Source of the DNA: an uncultured Tenacibaculum sp. | GTDB taxonomy: Bacteria; Bacteroidota; Bacteroidia; Flavobacteriales; Flavobacteriaceae | NCBI RefSeq assembly: GCF_947502995.1 | Contig: NZ_CANNBW010000004.1 | Location: 124,001 to 188,000 of the forward strand | Length of the DNA stretch: 64,000 nucleotides | Reading direction: 5' to 3' | Shown here: piece by piece, positions 31,338 to 41,840 of the stretch | Layout of the letters: each line of letters begins with the position of its first letter | Position numbering within the stretch: the first letter of the stretch is position 1 | Notes under the pieces: model-generated | Told to the model about the DNA's origin: nothing | What the model saw: only the letters and a program-made list of their open reading frames with translations | The model's database searches: none | Program-made: the position numbers and the translations under genes

Positions 31338-33647
31338 ATGAATCAAGATTATATCATACCGAACGAATGGTCTATTATTGAAGAAGGATTTAATGAAGAT
31401 AGAGTAAAATCATCTGAAAGTTTATTCAGTATCGGTAATGGAGCCATGGGGCAACGCGCTAATTTTGAAGAAAAATATACAGGTGAAACTTTTCAAGGTA
31501 GTTATATCGCCGGAGTTTATTATCCTGATAAAACTAGAGTAGGATGGTGGAAAAATGGATATCCAGAGTATTTTGCTAAAGTTTTAAATGCACCAAATTG
31601 GATAGGAATTAATGTATGTATCAATGGAGAAGAACTTGATATAAATACATGTAAGAAAATATCTAATTTTAGAAGAGAATTAAATATGAAAGAAGGTTGG
31701 TTGTCACGTAGTTTCAATGCTACATTAATCAACGGACTTGAAGTAAAAGTAGAAACAAAACGTTTCTTGAGTATTGATTTAGATGAAGTAGGGGCAATTT
31801 CATATAATGTAACACCTATTTCTGCTGATGCTACAGTTATTTTTGAGCCTTATTTAGATAGTGGTATTCAAAATGAAGATAGTAACTGGGATGATCAATT
31901 TTGGAATACAATTAATGTTTCAACAGAAAATGATCAAGCATTTATAGAAGCACATACAATGAAAACTAATTTTCATACTTGTACTTTTATGCAATCTGAA
32001 GTTTTTGTAAATACTAAAAAGCAAGAGCTAAATCCAGAAGTTGAAAAATCAGCAACTAAAGTTTCTTTCAAATATATAACTCAAGTAAAAACAAATGAAA
32101 CTGCTAGTATTCATAAGTTTGGAGGTTATGTAGTAGATCGAAACCACGATAAAAATCAATTGATTACAGCTGCTAAAAACACCTTAAAATTAGCAACAGA
32201 TTTAGGATTTTCAACATTATTATCTCAGCAAAAAGAAGCTTGGGCTAATATTTGGGAAATGGCAGATATTACTATCGAAGGAGATGTAAAAGCTCAACAA
32301 GGTATTCGATTTAATATCATGCAATTAAATCACACATATTTAGGTAAAGATGCTCGATTAAATATTGGTCCGAAAGGATTTACAGGTGAAAAATATGGAG
32401 GTAGTACATATTGGGATACTGAAGCATATTGTTTACCATTTTATATGGCTACTAAAAATCAAGAAGTTGCCAAGAGTTTACTAACGTATCGATATCATCA
32501 GTTAGATAAAGCTATTGAAAATGCTGAGAAAAACTTAGGTTTTAAAAACGGAGCAGCTTTATATCCTATGGTAACTATGAATGGTGAAGAATGCCATAAT
32601 GAATGGGAAATTACTTTCGAAGAAATTCATAGAAATGGAGCAATATCTTTTGCTATTTTCAATTATCATAGGTACACAAATGATTACAGTTATATTCCAG
32701 AAATGGGACTAGAAGTTCTTATTGGAATTGCACGTTTTTGGCACCAAAGAGTTAACTTTTCAGAGGATAAACAAAAATATGTAATGTTAGGTGTAACTGG
32801 TCCTAACGAGTATGAGAACAATATCAACAATAATTGGTACACAAACTACATTGCAAAATGGTGTATTGATTATGCTTTGGAAAATATAGAGATTGTTAAA
32901 TCTGATTTTTCTGCTGATTATGATAGAATTGCAGCTAAAACAAACATTACAACTGAAGAGTTAGCCGATTGGAAGAAAGTTGCAGACAATATGTATTTCC
33001 CATATTCTGAAAAGCATCAAGTTTACTTACAACAAGATGGATTTTTAGACAAAGAGTTAATTACCGTTGCAGATCTAGATCAATCACAACGCCCAATTAA
33101 TCAAAAGTGGAGTTGGGATCGTATTTTACGTTCACCTTACATCAAGCAAGCAGATACGTTACAAGGATTTTATTTCTTTGAAGATCATTTTACAACAGAA
33201 GAATTAGAAAGACATTTCGATTTTTATGAACCTTTTACAGTTCATGAAAGTTCTCTTTCTCCTTGTGTTCATAGTATTCAGGCTGCTAAACTAGGAAGAA
33301 TGGATCAAGCCTACACATTTTATTTAAGAACTTCTCGTTTAGATTTAGATGATTATAATAAAGAAGTAGAAGAAGGCTTACATATCACTTCTATGGCAGG
33401 TACATGGATGAGTATTGTTGAAGGTTTTGGTGGAATGCGTATTAAAGACGGATTATTAAGTTTTACGCCACAAATTCCTAAACAATGGGATGCATTTTCT
33501 TTTAAGATAAATTTCAGAAATCAAATATTAAAAGTAAATGTTTCTAAGAAAGGAACAGAATTCGAACTAGAAGGAAATAAAGAATTAGAACTTCTGGTAA
33601 ATAATAATAAAATACTGGTAAAACCTAACAGTTTAGTAACAGTATAA
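31338..33647 (+). CDS. GH65 maltose phosphorylase
   Basis: A 769-residue GH65 enzyme. It has an N-terminal beta-sandwich and an (alpha/alpha)6 barrel. The region NEWEITFEEIHRNGAISFAI contains the general-acid Glu, and YWDTEAYCLPFYM and KQADTLQGFYFF are typical of the family. It splits maltose with phosphate into glucose and beta-glucose 1-phosphate in the cytoplasm. Kojibiose or trehalose phosphorylase activity cannot be excluded from sequence alone, but the locus supports maltose. Confidence 0.92.
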   Translation: MNQDYIIPNEWSIIEEGFNEDRVKSSESLFSIGNGAMGQRANFEEKYTGETFQGSYIAGVYYPDKTRVGWWKNGYPEYFAKVLNAPNWIGINVCINGEELDINTCKKISNFRRELNMKEGWLSRSFNATLINGLEVKVETKRFLSIDLDEVGAISYNVTPISADATVIFEPYLDSGIQNEDSNWDDQFWNTINVSTENDQAFIEAHTMKTNFHTCTFMQSEVFVNTKKQELNPEVEKSATKVSFKYITQVKTNETASIHKFGGYVVDRNHDKNQLITAAKNTLKLATDLGFSTLLSQQKEAWANIWEMADITIEGDVKAQQGIRFNIMQLNHTYLGKDARLNIGPKGFTGEKYGGSTYWDTEAYCLPFYMATKNQEVAKSLLTYRYHQLDKAIENAEKNLGFKNGAALYPMVTMNGEECHNEWEITFEEIHRNGAISFAIFNYHRYTNDYSYIPEMGLEVLIGIARFWHQRVNFSEDKQKYVMLGVTGPNEYENNINNNWYTNYIAKWCIDYALENIEIVKSDFSADYDRIAAKTNITTEELADWKKVADNMYFPYSEKHQVYLQQDGFLDKELITVADLDQSQRPINQKWSWDRILRSPYIKQADTLQGFYFFEDHFTTEELERHFDFYEPFTVHESSLSPCVHSIQAAKLGRMDQAYTFYLRTSRLDLDDYNKEVEEGLHITSMAGTWMSIVEGFGGMRIKDGLLSFTPQIPKQWDAFSFKINFRNQILKVNVSKKGTEFELEGNKELELLVNNNKILVKPNSLVTV

Positions 33648-33671
33648 TAATTAAGTTCGTTAAATTTAAGT

Positions 33672-34622
33672 ATGAAAAATGTTCTACACCTTATAGTTTT
33701 GTTTATAGTGTTGAGTTGTAATACTCAAGTTAAAAGTAATGCTCAAAAGAATGAGAATTTTGTAATTAACAAACAAACAATTATTACTTTATTTGAAGGG
33801 ACTTTAGAACGTTTAGAACATTTTTCTTCTAAATTTATTAAAGAAAGACCCGTCGATGTTTGGTTACCAAAAGATTATTCTAATAAAAAGAAGTATAATG
33901 TTTTGTACATGCACGATGGTCAAATGCTTTTTGATAGTACTCAAACTTGGAATAAACAAGAATGGAAAGTTGATGAATGGTCATCAAAATTAGCTAAAGA
34001 AGAAAAAATTAAAGACTTTATTGTTGTAGGAATACATAATATTCCAAAGATTCGATGGCAAGATTTATTTCCTCAAAAAGCTTATAATTTTATAGATGAA
34101 GAATCTAAAAAACTATTAAAAAGTATCTCCGGATCAAGTGATTTTACTTTAAATGGTGATAATTATTTAAATTTCATAGTAAAAGAATTAAAACCTTTTA
34201 TTGATAGTAATTATTCTGTTTATACAGATAAAGATCATACGTTTGTTATGGGTTCAAGTATGGGGGGATTAATGTCTATGTATGCAGTCAGTGAATATCC
34301 AAAAGTATTTGGAGGAGCAGCTTGTTTGTCTACACATTGGGTAGGCGCAATGCCAATGGATGAAAATCCTTTTCCAGATGCAATATTTAAATATATGACT
34401 CAGAATTTACCAGGTTCTGGAACACATAAAATTTACTTCGATTACGGAAATAAAACTTTAGATCAGCATTATCCTCAATATGCTCCTAAAGTAGACGAAA
34501 TTTTAAAGCAGAAAGGATATACAGTTAATGCTAAGAATTTATTTTTTGAAGGAACAGATCATTCAGAAATATCTTGGGCTAAACGATTAGATACTCCTCT
34601 TTTATTTTTATTAAAGAAATAA
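33672..34622 (+). CDS. Esterase-D-like alpha/beta hydrolase lipoprotein
   Basis: A 316-residue lipoprotein (leader ends LIVLFIVLSCNTQ). It belongs to the putative esterase / enterochelin-esterase group: YMHDGQMLFD, the nucleophile elbow MGSSMGGLMSMYA (Gly-x-Ser-x-Gly at about 195) and GTDHSEISW with the catalytic His. It may remove acyl groups from sugars in the periplasm. It stops at the start of the GH31 gene. Confidence 0.82.
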   Translation: MKNVLHLIVLFIVLSCNTQVKSNAQKNENFVINKQTIITLFEGTLERLEHFSSKFIKERPVDVWLPKDYSNKKKYNVLYMHDGQMLFDSTQTWNKQEWKVDEWSSKLAKEEKIKDFIVVGIHNIPKIRWQDLFPQKAYNFIDEESKKLLKSISGSSDFTLNGDNYLNFIVKELKPFIDSNYSVYTDKDHTFVMGSSMGGLMSMYAVSEYPKVFGGAACLSTHWVGAMPMDENPFPDAIFKYMTQNLPGSGTHKIYFDYGNKTLDQHYPQYAPKVDEILKQKGYTVNAKNLFFEGTDHSEISWAKRLDTPLLFLLKK

Positions 34623-37000
34623 TGAAAAAACTTTTCTTCATTTTATTTTGTATACAAACGTTTGTATACGCGCAAAATAGTAGCAGAATTTTTAAAGAAG
34701 CTTCTGTACAGAATGGTGATATTTTAACTGTTAAAGTTAATGATGGTACCTACAAAATTCGTTTTTATTCTAATCAAATAATAGAAACTAATTTTATTCC
34801 AAAAGAAGAGACTTTTTCTACAACATCTCATGCTGTAATCAAACAACCTGATAATGTGGATATCTATTTAAATGATTCTGGTGAAAAAGTTATTTTTAAA
34901 ACGAAAACAACTACTGTAGAAATTATTAAATCTCCTTTTCAGATAAAATATTACTACAACGGAAACTTAATAACTTCAGAAAAAAAAGGTTTTCATAAAA
35001 AAGAAAATAACGATGCTATAGAACTGAATTTAACTTCAGAAGAAGTTTTATACGGAACAGGTGCTAGAGCATTAGGAATGAACAGAAGAGGAAATAAATT
35101 GCAATTATACAACAGGGCTCATTATGGTTACGAAACTCGATCAGAGCTAATGAATTTTACCATGCCAGTGATAGTTTCTTCAAAGAAATATATGATTCAC
35201 TTCGATAATGCTCCAATTGGATATTTAGATTTAGATAGTGAAAAGAATAATTCGTTGACCTATGAAACGATTTCTGGTAGAAAAACATATCAGATTATCG
35301 TTGGTGATACTTGGTATGATTTATTAGACACTTATACAGATTTAACGGGGAAGCAACCAATGATTCCACGTTGGAGTTTAGGGAATTTTTCTAGTAGATT
35401 TGGGTATCATTCAGAAAAAGAAACTAGAAATACAATACAAGCTTTTAAAAATGAGAAGATTCCAGTAGATGCTGTTATTCTAGATTTATATTGGTTCGGA
35501 AAAGATATAAAAGGTACTATGGGAAATTTAGAAATCTTTAAAGATTCTTTTCCTAATATGAAGAAAATGGTCAGTGATTTCAAGAAAGAAGGTGTAAAAA
35601 CTGTTTTAATTACTGAACCGTTTATTTTAACTACATCTAAAAAATGGGATGAAGCTAAATCTAAAGGAATTTTAGGTAAAGATGAAGCTGGAAATCCTTT
35701 TACCTACGATTTCTATTTTGGAAATACAGGCTTAATTGATATTTATAATCCTGAAGGCAACAAATGGTTTTGGAATATTTATAAAGGCTTAAAAGATATG
35801 GGAGTTGAAGGTTTCTGGGGAGATTTAGGAGAACCAGAAGTTCATCCTTCTAAATTACTACACACAACAGGAACTGCTGATGAAGTTCATAATATTTACG
35901 GTCACGATTGGGCTAAATTAATTTATGACGGTTACAAAGCAAACTATCCTAACGAACGTCCGTTTATTTTAATGCGAGCAGGATATTCTGGCTCACAACG
36001 ATTTGGATTAATTCCTTGGTCTGGTGATGTTAACAGAACTTGGGGTGGTTTACAAAGTCAACCAGAAATTGCTTTACAAATGGGAATGCAAGGATTAGGT
36101 TATATGCATTCTGATTTAGGCGGATTTGCAGGTGCTAATTTAGATGACGAATTATATGTACGTTGGTTACAATATGGTGTCTTTCAACCTATTTTCAGAC
36201 CTCATGCACAAGAAGAAGTTTCTAGTGAACCTGTTTTTAGAGCAGATAAAGCTAAAGCACTGGCTAAAAAAGCAATTGAATTACGTTATCAATTATTAAC
36301 CTATAATTATAACTTAGTTTTTGAAAACAATCAGAAAGGAAAACCGTTAATGCGTCCTTTGTTTTTTGAAGATAATACTACATCACTTTTTACAAATTCA
36401 ACTTCATATTTATGGGGTAACGATTTTTTAATTAGTCCGATTTTAAAAGCTAAACAAACCGAGCAAAGAGTTTACTTTCCTAAAAATCATTATTGGTTTA
36501 ATTTTTATTCTGATGAACTTGAAGAAGGAGGAAAGTCAAAGAGTGTTAAAACTACAGAAGAAAACATTCCTACCTATGTAAAAGCAGGAAGTTTCATTCC
36601 TTTAACAAGTATAGTGCAAACAACTAAAGAGTATTCTTTACATGCATTTGATTTACATTATTATCATCATGCTACAGTGACAAAATCAAGTAGAGAATTG
36701 TACAATGATGATGGAATTACTGCGAATGCTTTTGAAAAAAAGCAGTATGAAATTTTAAAGTTTTCATCAAAAGCTAAAGAGAAATCAATTTCAATCCAAT
36801 TAAAAGCACAAATTGGAGAAAATTTCAAGAAAAGTAAAAAACAAATCAATTTAATAGTTCATAATATTAAATCAAAACCTAAAAAGGTAAAAACAAACAA
36901 CAATAAGGTCGAGTTTACTTGGGATTCTACTAAAAACCAATTAGTAATTCCTGTACAATGGGACACTTCAAAATCAAATAAAATCACTATAAAATTATAG
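34622..37000 (+). CDS. GH31 alpha-glucosidase
   Basis: A 792-residue secreted enzyme (signal peptide MKKLFFILFCIQTFVYA). It has the GH31 N-terminal beta-domain, a (beta/alpha)8 barrel with VDAVILDLYWFG, the nucleophile Asp in GFWGDLGEPEVH and the acid Asp in PWSGDVNRTWGGL, then C-terminal beta domains. It releases glucose from maltose and short oligomers in the periplasm. It overlaps the esterase gene end and precedes a GH13 gene by two bases. Confidence 0.93.
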   Translation: MKKLFFILFCIQTFVYAQNSSRIFKEASVQNGDILTVKVNDGTYKIRFYSNQIIETNFIPKEETFSTTSHAVIKQPDNVDIYLNDSGEKVIFKTKTTTVEIIKSPFQIKYYYNGNLITSEKKGFHKKENNDAIELNLTSEEVLYGTGARALGMNRRGNKLQLYNRAHYGYETRSELMNFTMPVIVSSKKYMIHFDNAPIGYLDLDSEKNNSLTYETISGRKTYQIIVGDTWYDLLDTYTDLTGKQPMIPRWSLGNFSSRFGYHSEKETRNTIQAFKNEKIPVDAVILDLYWFGKDIKGTMGNLEIFKDSFPNMKKMVSDFKKEGVKTVLITEPFILTTSKKWDEAKSKGILGKDEAGNPFTYDFYFGNTGLIDIYNPEGNKWFWNIYKGLKDMGVEGFWGDLGEPEVHPSKLLHTTGTADEVHNIYGHDWAKLIYDGYKANYPNERPFILMRAGYSGSQRFGLIPWSGDVNRTWGGLQSQPEIALQMGMQGLGYMHSDLGGFAGANLDDELYVRWLQYGVFQPIFRPHAQEEVSSEPVFRADKAKALAKKAIELRYQLLTYNYNLVFENNQKGKPLMRPLFFEDNTTSLFTNSTSYLWGNDFLISPILKAKQTEQRVYFPKNHYWFNFYSDELEEGGKSKSVKTTEENIPTYVKAGSFIPLTSIVQTTKEYSLHAFDLHYYHHATVTKSSRELYNDDGITANAFEKKQYEILKFSSKAKEKSISIQLKAQIGENFKKSKKQINLIVHNIKSKPKKVKTNNNKVEFTWDSTKNQLVIPVQWDTSKSNKITIKL

Positions 37001-37002
37001 TA

Positions 37003-38670
37003 ATGAAGAAACTATATTTAATAATGCTTTTTGCTTTAATCATTGTTAGTTGTAAAGAGCAAAATAAAGCAGAAGAAAAACCAATAGCTGAAAAAAAAGA
37101 AACTCCTTTTGTTTGGAACGGAGCGAATTTATATTTTTTACTCACAGATCGTTTTAATAACGGTGACACTTCAAACGATATCAACTTCGATCGTTCTAAG
37201 AAAACGGCAAAACTTCGTGGATTTAAAGGCGGAGATTTAAAAGGAATTACTCAAAAAATCTCTGAAGGTTATTTCGATAAATTAGGAATAAATGCGATTT
37301 GGATGACTCCTGTTGTAGAACAAATTCATGGAGGAACTGATGAAGGAACAGGAATTACCTATGGTTTTCATGGGTATTGGACTAAAGATTGGACTAAAAT
37401 TGATCCTAATTATGGAACTGATAATGATTTAAAAGAATTAGTTGAAACAGCACATAAACATGGTATGAGAATTTTATTAGATGCAGTAATTAATCATACT
37501 GGTCCAGTAACAGATAAAGATCCTGTTTGGCCAGAAGAATGGGTTCGTACAGATCCACAGTGTAAATATGATAATTATGAAAATACAATCACTTGTACTT
37601 TAGTAAAAAACTTACCAGATATTAAAACAGAAAGTAACGAAGAAGTTGCCTTACCACCCCAATTAGTTGAAAAGTGGAAGAAAGAAGGACGTTACGAACA
37701 AGAAGTAAAAGAATTAGATGAATTCTTTACAAGAACAGGATATCCAAGAGCACCTCGTTTTTATATCATGAAATGGCTAACTGATTATATTACAGAGTAT
37801 GGAATTGACGGCTATAGAGTTGATACTGTTAAACATACAGAAGAGAATGTTTGGCAAGAATTTAGAAAAGAGTGTGATTATACATTTGCAGAATGGAAAA
37901 AGAATAATCCATCTAAAGTGTTAGATGACAATGGATTTTATTTAGTAGGAGAAGTGTATAATTACAGTATTTCAAACGGAAAACAATTCAATTTTGGAGA
38001 CAAAGAAGTGAATTATTTCGATAAAGCATTTAATAGTTTAATCAATTTTGAATTTAAATGGAATGCTAAACAACTATCGTTTAAAGATTTTAATGAAAAA
38101 TATAGTCAAGCTTTAAGTAATGATTTAAAAGGATATGGAGTATTAAATTACATGAGTTCTCATGATGATGGAATGCCTTATGATCCTACTCGAGAAAAAA
38201 CTTTTGAAACAGCAAATCGTTTATTGTTAGGTTTAGGAACATCTCAAGTGTATTATGGAGATGAATCTGCTAGATCTTTAATTATTGATGGAACTGAAGG
38301 TGACGCTACTTTACGTTCTTTTATGAATTGGGATGCCATTCAAAATGATAAAAAAACACAAGAAGTTTTAGCACATTGGCAAAAATTAGGTCAGTTCAGA
38401 AAAAATCATCCAGCTGTTGGAGCAGGAACTCATTCTGTAATAACCGAGTCACCGTATGTTTTTTCTAGAAATTATAGTAAAGATACATTTACAGACAAAG
38501 TTGTAATTGGAGTTGATTTAAACCAAGGTGATAAAGTAATTGATGTAACATCAGTTTTCGAAAATGGAGACGAGTTAAAAGACGCTTATTCTGGTCAGAA
38601 AGTAACAGTTAGCGAAGGAAAAGTAACACTAAACTCACCATTAAAAACAATTTTATTAGAAAAGATTTAA
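37003..38670 (+). CDS. GH13 alpha-amylase-type lipoprotein
   Basis: A 555-residue lipoprotein (ALIIVSCKEQ). GH13 regions: DAVINH (I), GYRVDTVKH with nucleophile Asp (II), VGEVYN with acid Glu (III) and SSHDDG (IV), ending in a small beta domain. LYFLLTDRFNNGD at the start of the barrel is typical of amylases of this subgroup. It probably acts on oligosaccharides in the periplasm or at the outer membrane. Confidence 0.92.
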   Translation: MKKLYLIMLFALIIVSCKEQNKAEEKPIAEKKETPFVWNGANLYFLLTDRFNNGDTSNDINFDRSKKTAKLRGFKGGDLKGITQKISEGYFDKLGINAIWMTPVVEQIHGGTDEGTGITYGFHGYWTKDWTKIDPNYGTDNDLKELVETAHKHGMRILLDAVINHTGPVTDKDPVWPEEWVRTDPQCKYDNYENTITCTLVKNLPDIKTESNEEVALPPQLVEKWKKEGRYEQEVKELDEFFTRTGYPRAPRFYIMKWLTDYITEYGIDGYRVDTVKHTEENVWQEFRKECDYTFAEWKKNNPSKVLDDNGFYLVGEVYNYSISNGKQFNFGDKEVNYFDKAFNSLINFEFKWNAKQLSFKDFNEKYSQALSNDLKGYGVLNYMSSHDDGMPYDPTREKTFETANRLLLGLGTSQVYYGDESARSLIIDGTEGDATLRSFMNWDAIQNDKKTQEVLAHWQKLGQFRKNHPAVGAGTHSVITESPYVFSRNYSKDTFTDKVVIGVDLNQGDKVIDVTSVFENGDELKDAYSGQKVTVSEGKVTLNSPLKTILLEKI

Positions 38671-38672
38671 CC

Positions 38673-40109
38673 ATGAAAAAAATACTAAGTATACTATCTA
38701 TAGGGCTATTACTTCTTTCTTGTAAACAAGAAGTTAAAAAAGAAGAAAAGTTAGCAAATAATGAAGAAAAAATAATTACTGAAAAGTTAAAACCAATTTC
38801 TAAAGAAGTTTTAGAAACTGCTGTAATTTATGAAGCTAATATTCGTCAATATTCACCAGAAGGTAGTTTCGATGCTTTTACAAAAGATATTCCTGAGTTA
38901 AAGAAATTAGGAGTAAAAATTATTTGGTTAATGCCAGTATTTCCAATTTCTGAAACGAAACGTAAAGCTACAGGAGGAAAGGATAGTAAATTTGCTTCTG
39001 AATTTCCTGAAGCTGAAAGAAAAAAATACTTAGGAAGTTATTATGCTGTGTCTGATTTCAAAAAAATTAACCCTGAATTCGGAACTATTGAAGATTTTAG
39101 AAAGTTAGTGAAAACTGCTCATGATAACGGTATTTATGTGATTTTAGATTGGGTTCCTAATCACACAGGTTGGGATCATACTTGGTTAACAACTAATCCA
39201 GATTTTTATACAAAAAATGACAAAGGAGAAGTTGTTCATCCTGAAGGAACTGACTGGACTGATGTTGCTGATTTAAACTATGAAAATCCAGATTTACGTA
39301 AACAAATGATCGCAGATATGAGCCACTGGATTGTTAACGAAAATGTTGATGGTTTCCGTTGTGATGTAGCTGGACAAGTTCCTACAGCTTTTTGGCAAGA
39401 AGCTATTCCACAATTAAGAGCTAAAAAAGACATTTTTATGCTAGCAGAAGCTTGGGAACCAGAATTATTAAAAGATGGTTTATTTGATATGGGGTACGGT
39501 TGGGATCGTCATCATGCAATGAACCACGTCGCTAAAGGTGAGAAAAAAGTAAACGATTGGTATGCTACTTTTGATAAAGATGTTAAGCGTTACGCAGCTG
39601 ATGACATCATTATGAATTTTGTTACAAATCACGATGAAAACTCTTGGAATGGAACTATTAAAGAAAGAATGGGAGAAGGTGCTAATGCTTTTACTGTACT
39701 AAATTATGTAACACCAGGAATGCCTTTAATTTATTCAGGACAAGAATATGGTTTAAGTCATAGATTAAAGTTTTTTGAAAAAGATTCTATTCCAAAAACT
39801 AAAGGTACAGAATGGACTTTATTAGAACAATTAGCTAACTTAAAGAAAGCTAATAAAGCGATGCATGGAGGAAAAGAAAAAGCAAATTATACTAAAATAG
39901 ATCTTAAAAATGATCACGTATTAGCTTTTTCAAGAGCAAAAGAAGGAGACGAATTAACATTTGTTGCTAACTTATCTAAAGAAAGTCAAAAAGTTACTTT
40001 AACTTCAAAAGCCACTCAAAAAGATTACTTTACGAACAAAGAATTTAAGGGAACAACTGAGGTCGAATTACAACCTTGGCAATATTTAGTTTTAGAAAAG
40101 ACGAAATAA
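38673..40109 (+). CDS. GH13 glucosidase/amylase lipoprotein
   Basis: A 478-residue lipoprotein (GLLLLSCKQE). GH13 regions: DWVPNHTGWD (I), GFRCDVAG (II), MLAEAWEP (III) and VTNHDENSW (IV). It is shorter than its neighbour and close to the small alpha-amylases and cyclomaltodextrinase-like enzymes of Bacteroidetes. It lies two bases after the previous gene and is last in the operon before a terminator. Confidence 0.92.
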   Translation: MKKILSILSIGLLLLSCKQEVKKEEKLANNEEKIITEKLKPISKEVLETAVIYEANIRQYSPEGSFDAFTKDIPELKKLGVKIIWLMPVFPISETKRKATGGKDSKFASEFPEAERKKYLGSYYAVSDFKKINPEFGTIEDFRKLVKTAHDNGIYVILDWVPNHTGWDHTWLTTNPDFYTKNDKGEVVHPEGTDWTDVADLNYENPDLRKQMIADMSHWIVNENVDGFRCDVAGQVPTAFWQEAIPQLRAKKDIFMLAEAWEPELLKDGLFDMGYGWDRHHAMNHVAKGEKKVNDWYATFDKDVKRYAADDIIMNFVTNHDENSWNGTIKERMGEGANAFTVLNYVTPGMPLIYSGQEYGLSHRLKFFEKDSIPKTKGTEWTLLEQLANLKKANKAMHGGKEKANYTKIDLKNDHVLAFSRAKEGDELTFVANLSKESQKVTLTSKATQKDYFTNKEFKGTTEVELQPWQYLVLEKTK

Positions 40110-40130
40110 ACTAAAAATCAACTATACTTT

Positions 40131-40164
40131 AAAAAGGGTCATGAAAATCTCATGATCCTTTTTT
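40131..40164 (+). terminator. Terminator of the maltose operon
   Basis: GGGTCATGA pairs with TCATGATCC (one G-U), followed by T8. Confidence 0.85.
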
Positions 40165-40356
40165 TTGGTATAATATCAAGTTTTCAATTTTTAAATTTCT
40201 AGTATAACAACTGAGTTATTTCCTTTTTTTCCTGAGCTAAAAAAGGGAAAATCCCTTATAAGATATTTTCTTACTGATTATAGTTTTGCTTCGTGATCAA
40301 ACAATAGCTATTCGATAACGATCTAACTAAAAAGAACAAAACACAAAATTTAAAGA

Positions 40357-41148
40357 ATGAAAGTATTTTATAACTACATAGTAATTGCATTAAGTATTTT
40401 AATTATCGGATGTCAAAATGATGAAGAAATTATAGAAACAGATACTGTATTAAAAGCACAAGAAGGAATTGTTCAAAAAGAATTTCCAAGTGAAATTATA
40501 AACATCAATCACAAATATGATTATTACGGTAAAAAATTTCAAGTAACCTATGTATTCAATAATGAAACACAAGAGTTAATCGATGCTTATGGAGATGATG
40601 CTATCGCTAAAGAAATATTTGGTAAAGACAAAAAAGGTCCTCAAGGAACTTTAGTTTTAGCTGTGAAACAAGAAGGAAATTATAAAGAAATTTCAATGAA
40701 AATCTTCGATACTGTGAATGAAATAGATCAATATACAAAGGAAGAACAAGTTGCAGAACCAATTAAAGAACAGATTAAAGGGAAATTAGCTTCGAGAAAT
40801 AATTGTTTTGATATTGATTTACCTGGAAATGATGAAATCCGCTTTTTTGAAGACATTAATTACGTAACTGAATTAACAGATATTAGAGGTTTAAATAAAA
40901 GAACTTATGGGAAACAATATTTGGCTCATAACAACGACAGAATTAGTTCTTTTTATATGAGATCTAATGAATTTCAACAGATTAGTTTTTACGAACACAG
41001 TTGTTATACTGGTAAAAGATTAACATTTAATAAATACCATACTTCTCAGTTTTATGGTGAAAGTAATTTAAGGCATCATACTTTATCTGGAACATGGTTT
41101 TGGAGAGTATCTTGGAATGATAAAATTTCTTCATTCTGGATGCCATAA
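40357..41148 (+). CDS. Lipoprotein with a beta/gamma-crystallin-like domain
   Basis: A 263-residue lipoprotein (leader ends ILIIGCQND). The C-terminal 110 residues contain two Ca-binding-type motifs of the beta/gamma-crystallin form (N/D-N/D-x-x-S/T-S): NDRISSFYM and NDKISSFWM, with ISFYEHSCYTGKRLTF between them. The N-terminal 140 residues are not recognised. It is probably an exported, calcium-stabilised protein of unknown role. Confidence 0.7.
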   Translation: MKVFYNYIVIALSILIIGCQNDEEIIETDTVLKAQEGIVQKEFPSEIININHKYDYYGKKFQVTYVFNNETQELIDAYGDDAIAKEIFGKDKKGPQGTLVLAVKQEGNYKEISMKIFDTVNEIDQYTKEEQVAEPIKEQIKGKLASRNNCFDIDLPGNDEIRFFEDINYVTELTDIRGLNKRTYGKQYLAHNNDRISSFYMRSNEFQQISFYEHSCYTGKRLTFNKYHTSQFYGESNLRHHTLSGTWFWRVSWNDKISSFWMP

Positions 41149-41173
41149 ATAGAGATTAGTTAAGATTGATTAA

Positions 41174-41202
41174 AGAGAGACAAAAAAGTCTCTCTTTTTT
41201 GT
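41174..41202 (+). terminator. Rho-independent terminator
   Basis: AGAGAGAC, a six-A loop, GTCTCTCT, then T-run. Confidence 0.85.
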
Positions 41203-41287
41203 TTTTAACTCTATTGATTGATTTTTAACGTATTATTGTCAGGTATTTATAAACTTTTTTTTGTAATTTTATAAAAAAGCATTTATT

Positions 41288-41833
41288 ATGAAAAGAGTAT
41301 TATATTTTTTGTTGGTTATAGTTTTAATAACTAGTTGTGCTTCTACCAAAGAAAACTACACTGCTGTTCAGTTGAAAAAGTTTAATGAAATAGTAGAAGG
41401 AAAACCATTTAGTATCAATTCCAGAAGAGCTTATCCAAGAGTTACAGCAGCCTTAAATTCTTTACCAGCTAACGTGCTATTGCCGAACGGAAACACTATA
41501 AATATGATAGATATTACTGGGCATGGAAGTGTTTTTAATTTTAATAAAGATTCTTTAACTAAAGGTAATTTACCTTACTATGGCGAACGTCAGTTTGCTG
41601 GAAATTATAGCAGTACAAATATTGGAATTGAATTTGACGCTAAAATAACAAACTACAAAACCTCTAAGACTAAAAGAGATAATCATCAAATTAAATTTAC
41701 AGTTAGAGATAAAAACTCAAATACAGAAAGTTATGATGTAACTCTAGTGATTTATAAGAATTTAAAAACCAGAATGGATATTAATTCAACTCACAGGTTT
41801 CCAATTCAATATTCTGGTGTAATTACAGAATAG
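41288..41833 (+). CDS. DUF4251-like lipoprotein
   Basis: A 181-residue lipoprotein (VIVLITSCASTK). GNLPYYGERQFAGNY and the end TRMDINSTHRFPIQYSGVI follow the DUF4251 pattern. Function unknown. It is convergent with the rlmF gene, seven bases apart. Confidence 0.72.
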   Translation: MKRVLYFLLVIVLITSCASTKENYTAVQLKKFNEIVEGKPFSINSRRAYPRVTAALNSLPANVLLPNGNTINMIDITGHGSVFNFNKDSLTKGNLPYYGERQFAGNYSSTNIGIEFDAKITNYKTSKTKRDNHQIKFTVRDKNSNTESYDVTLVIYKNLKTRMDINSTHRFPIQYSGVITE

Positions 41834-41840
41834 TTGTAAC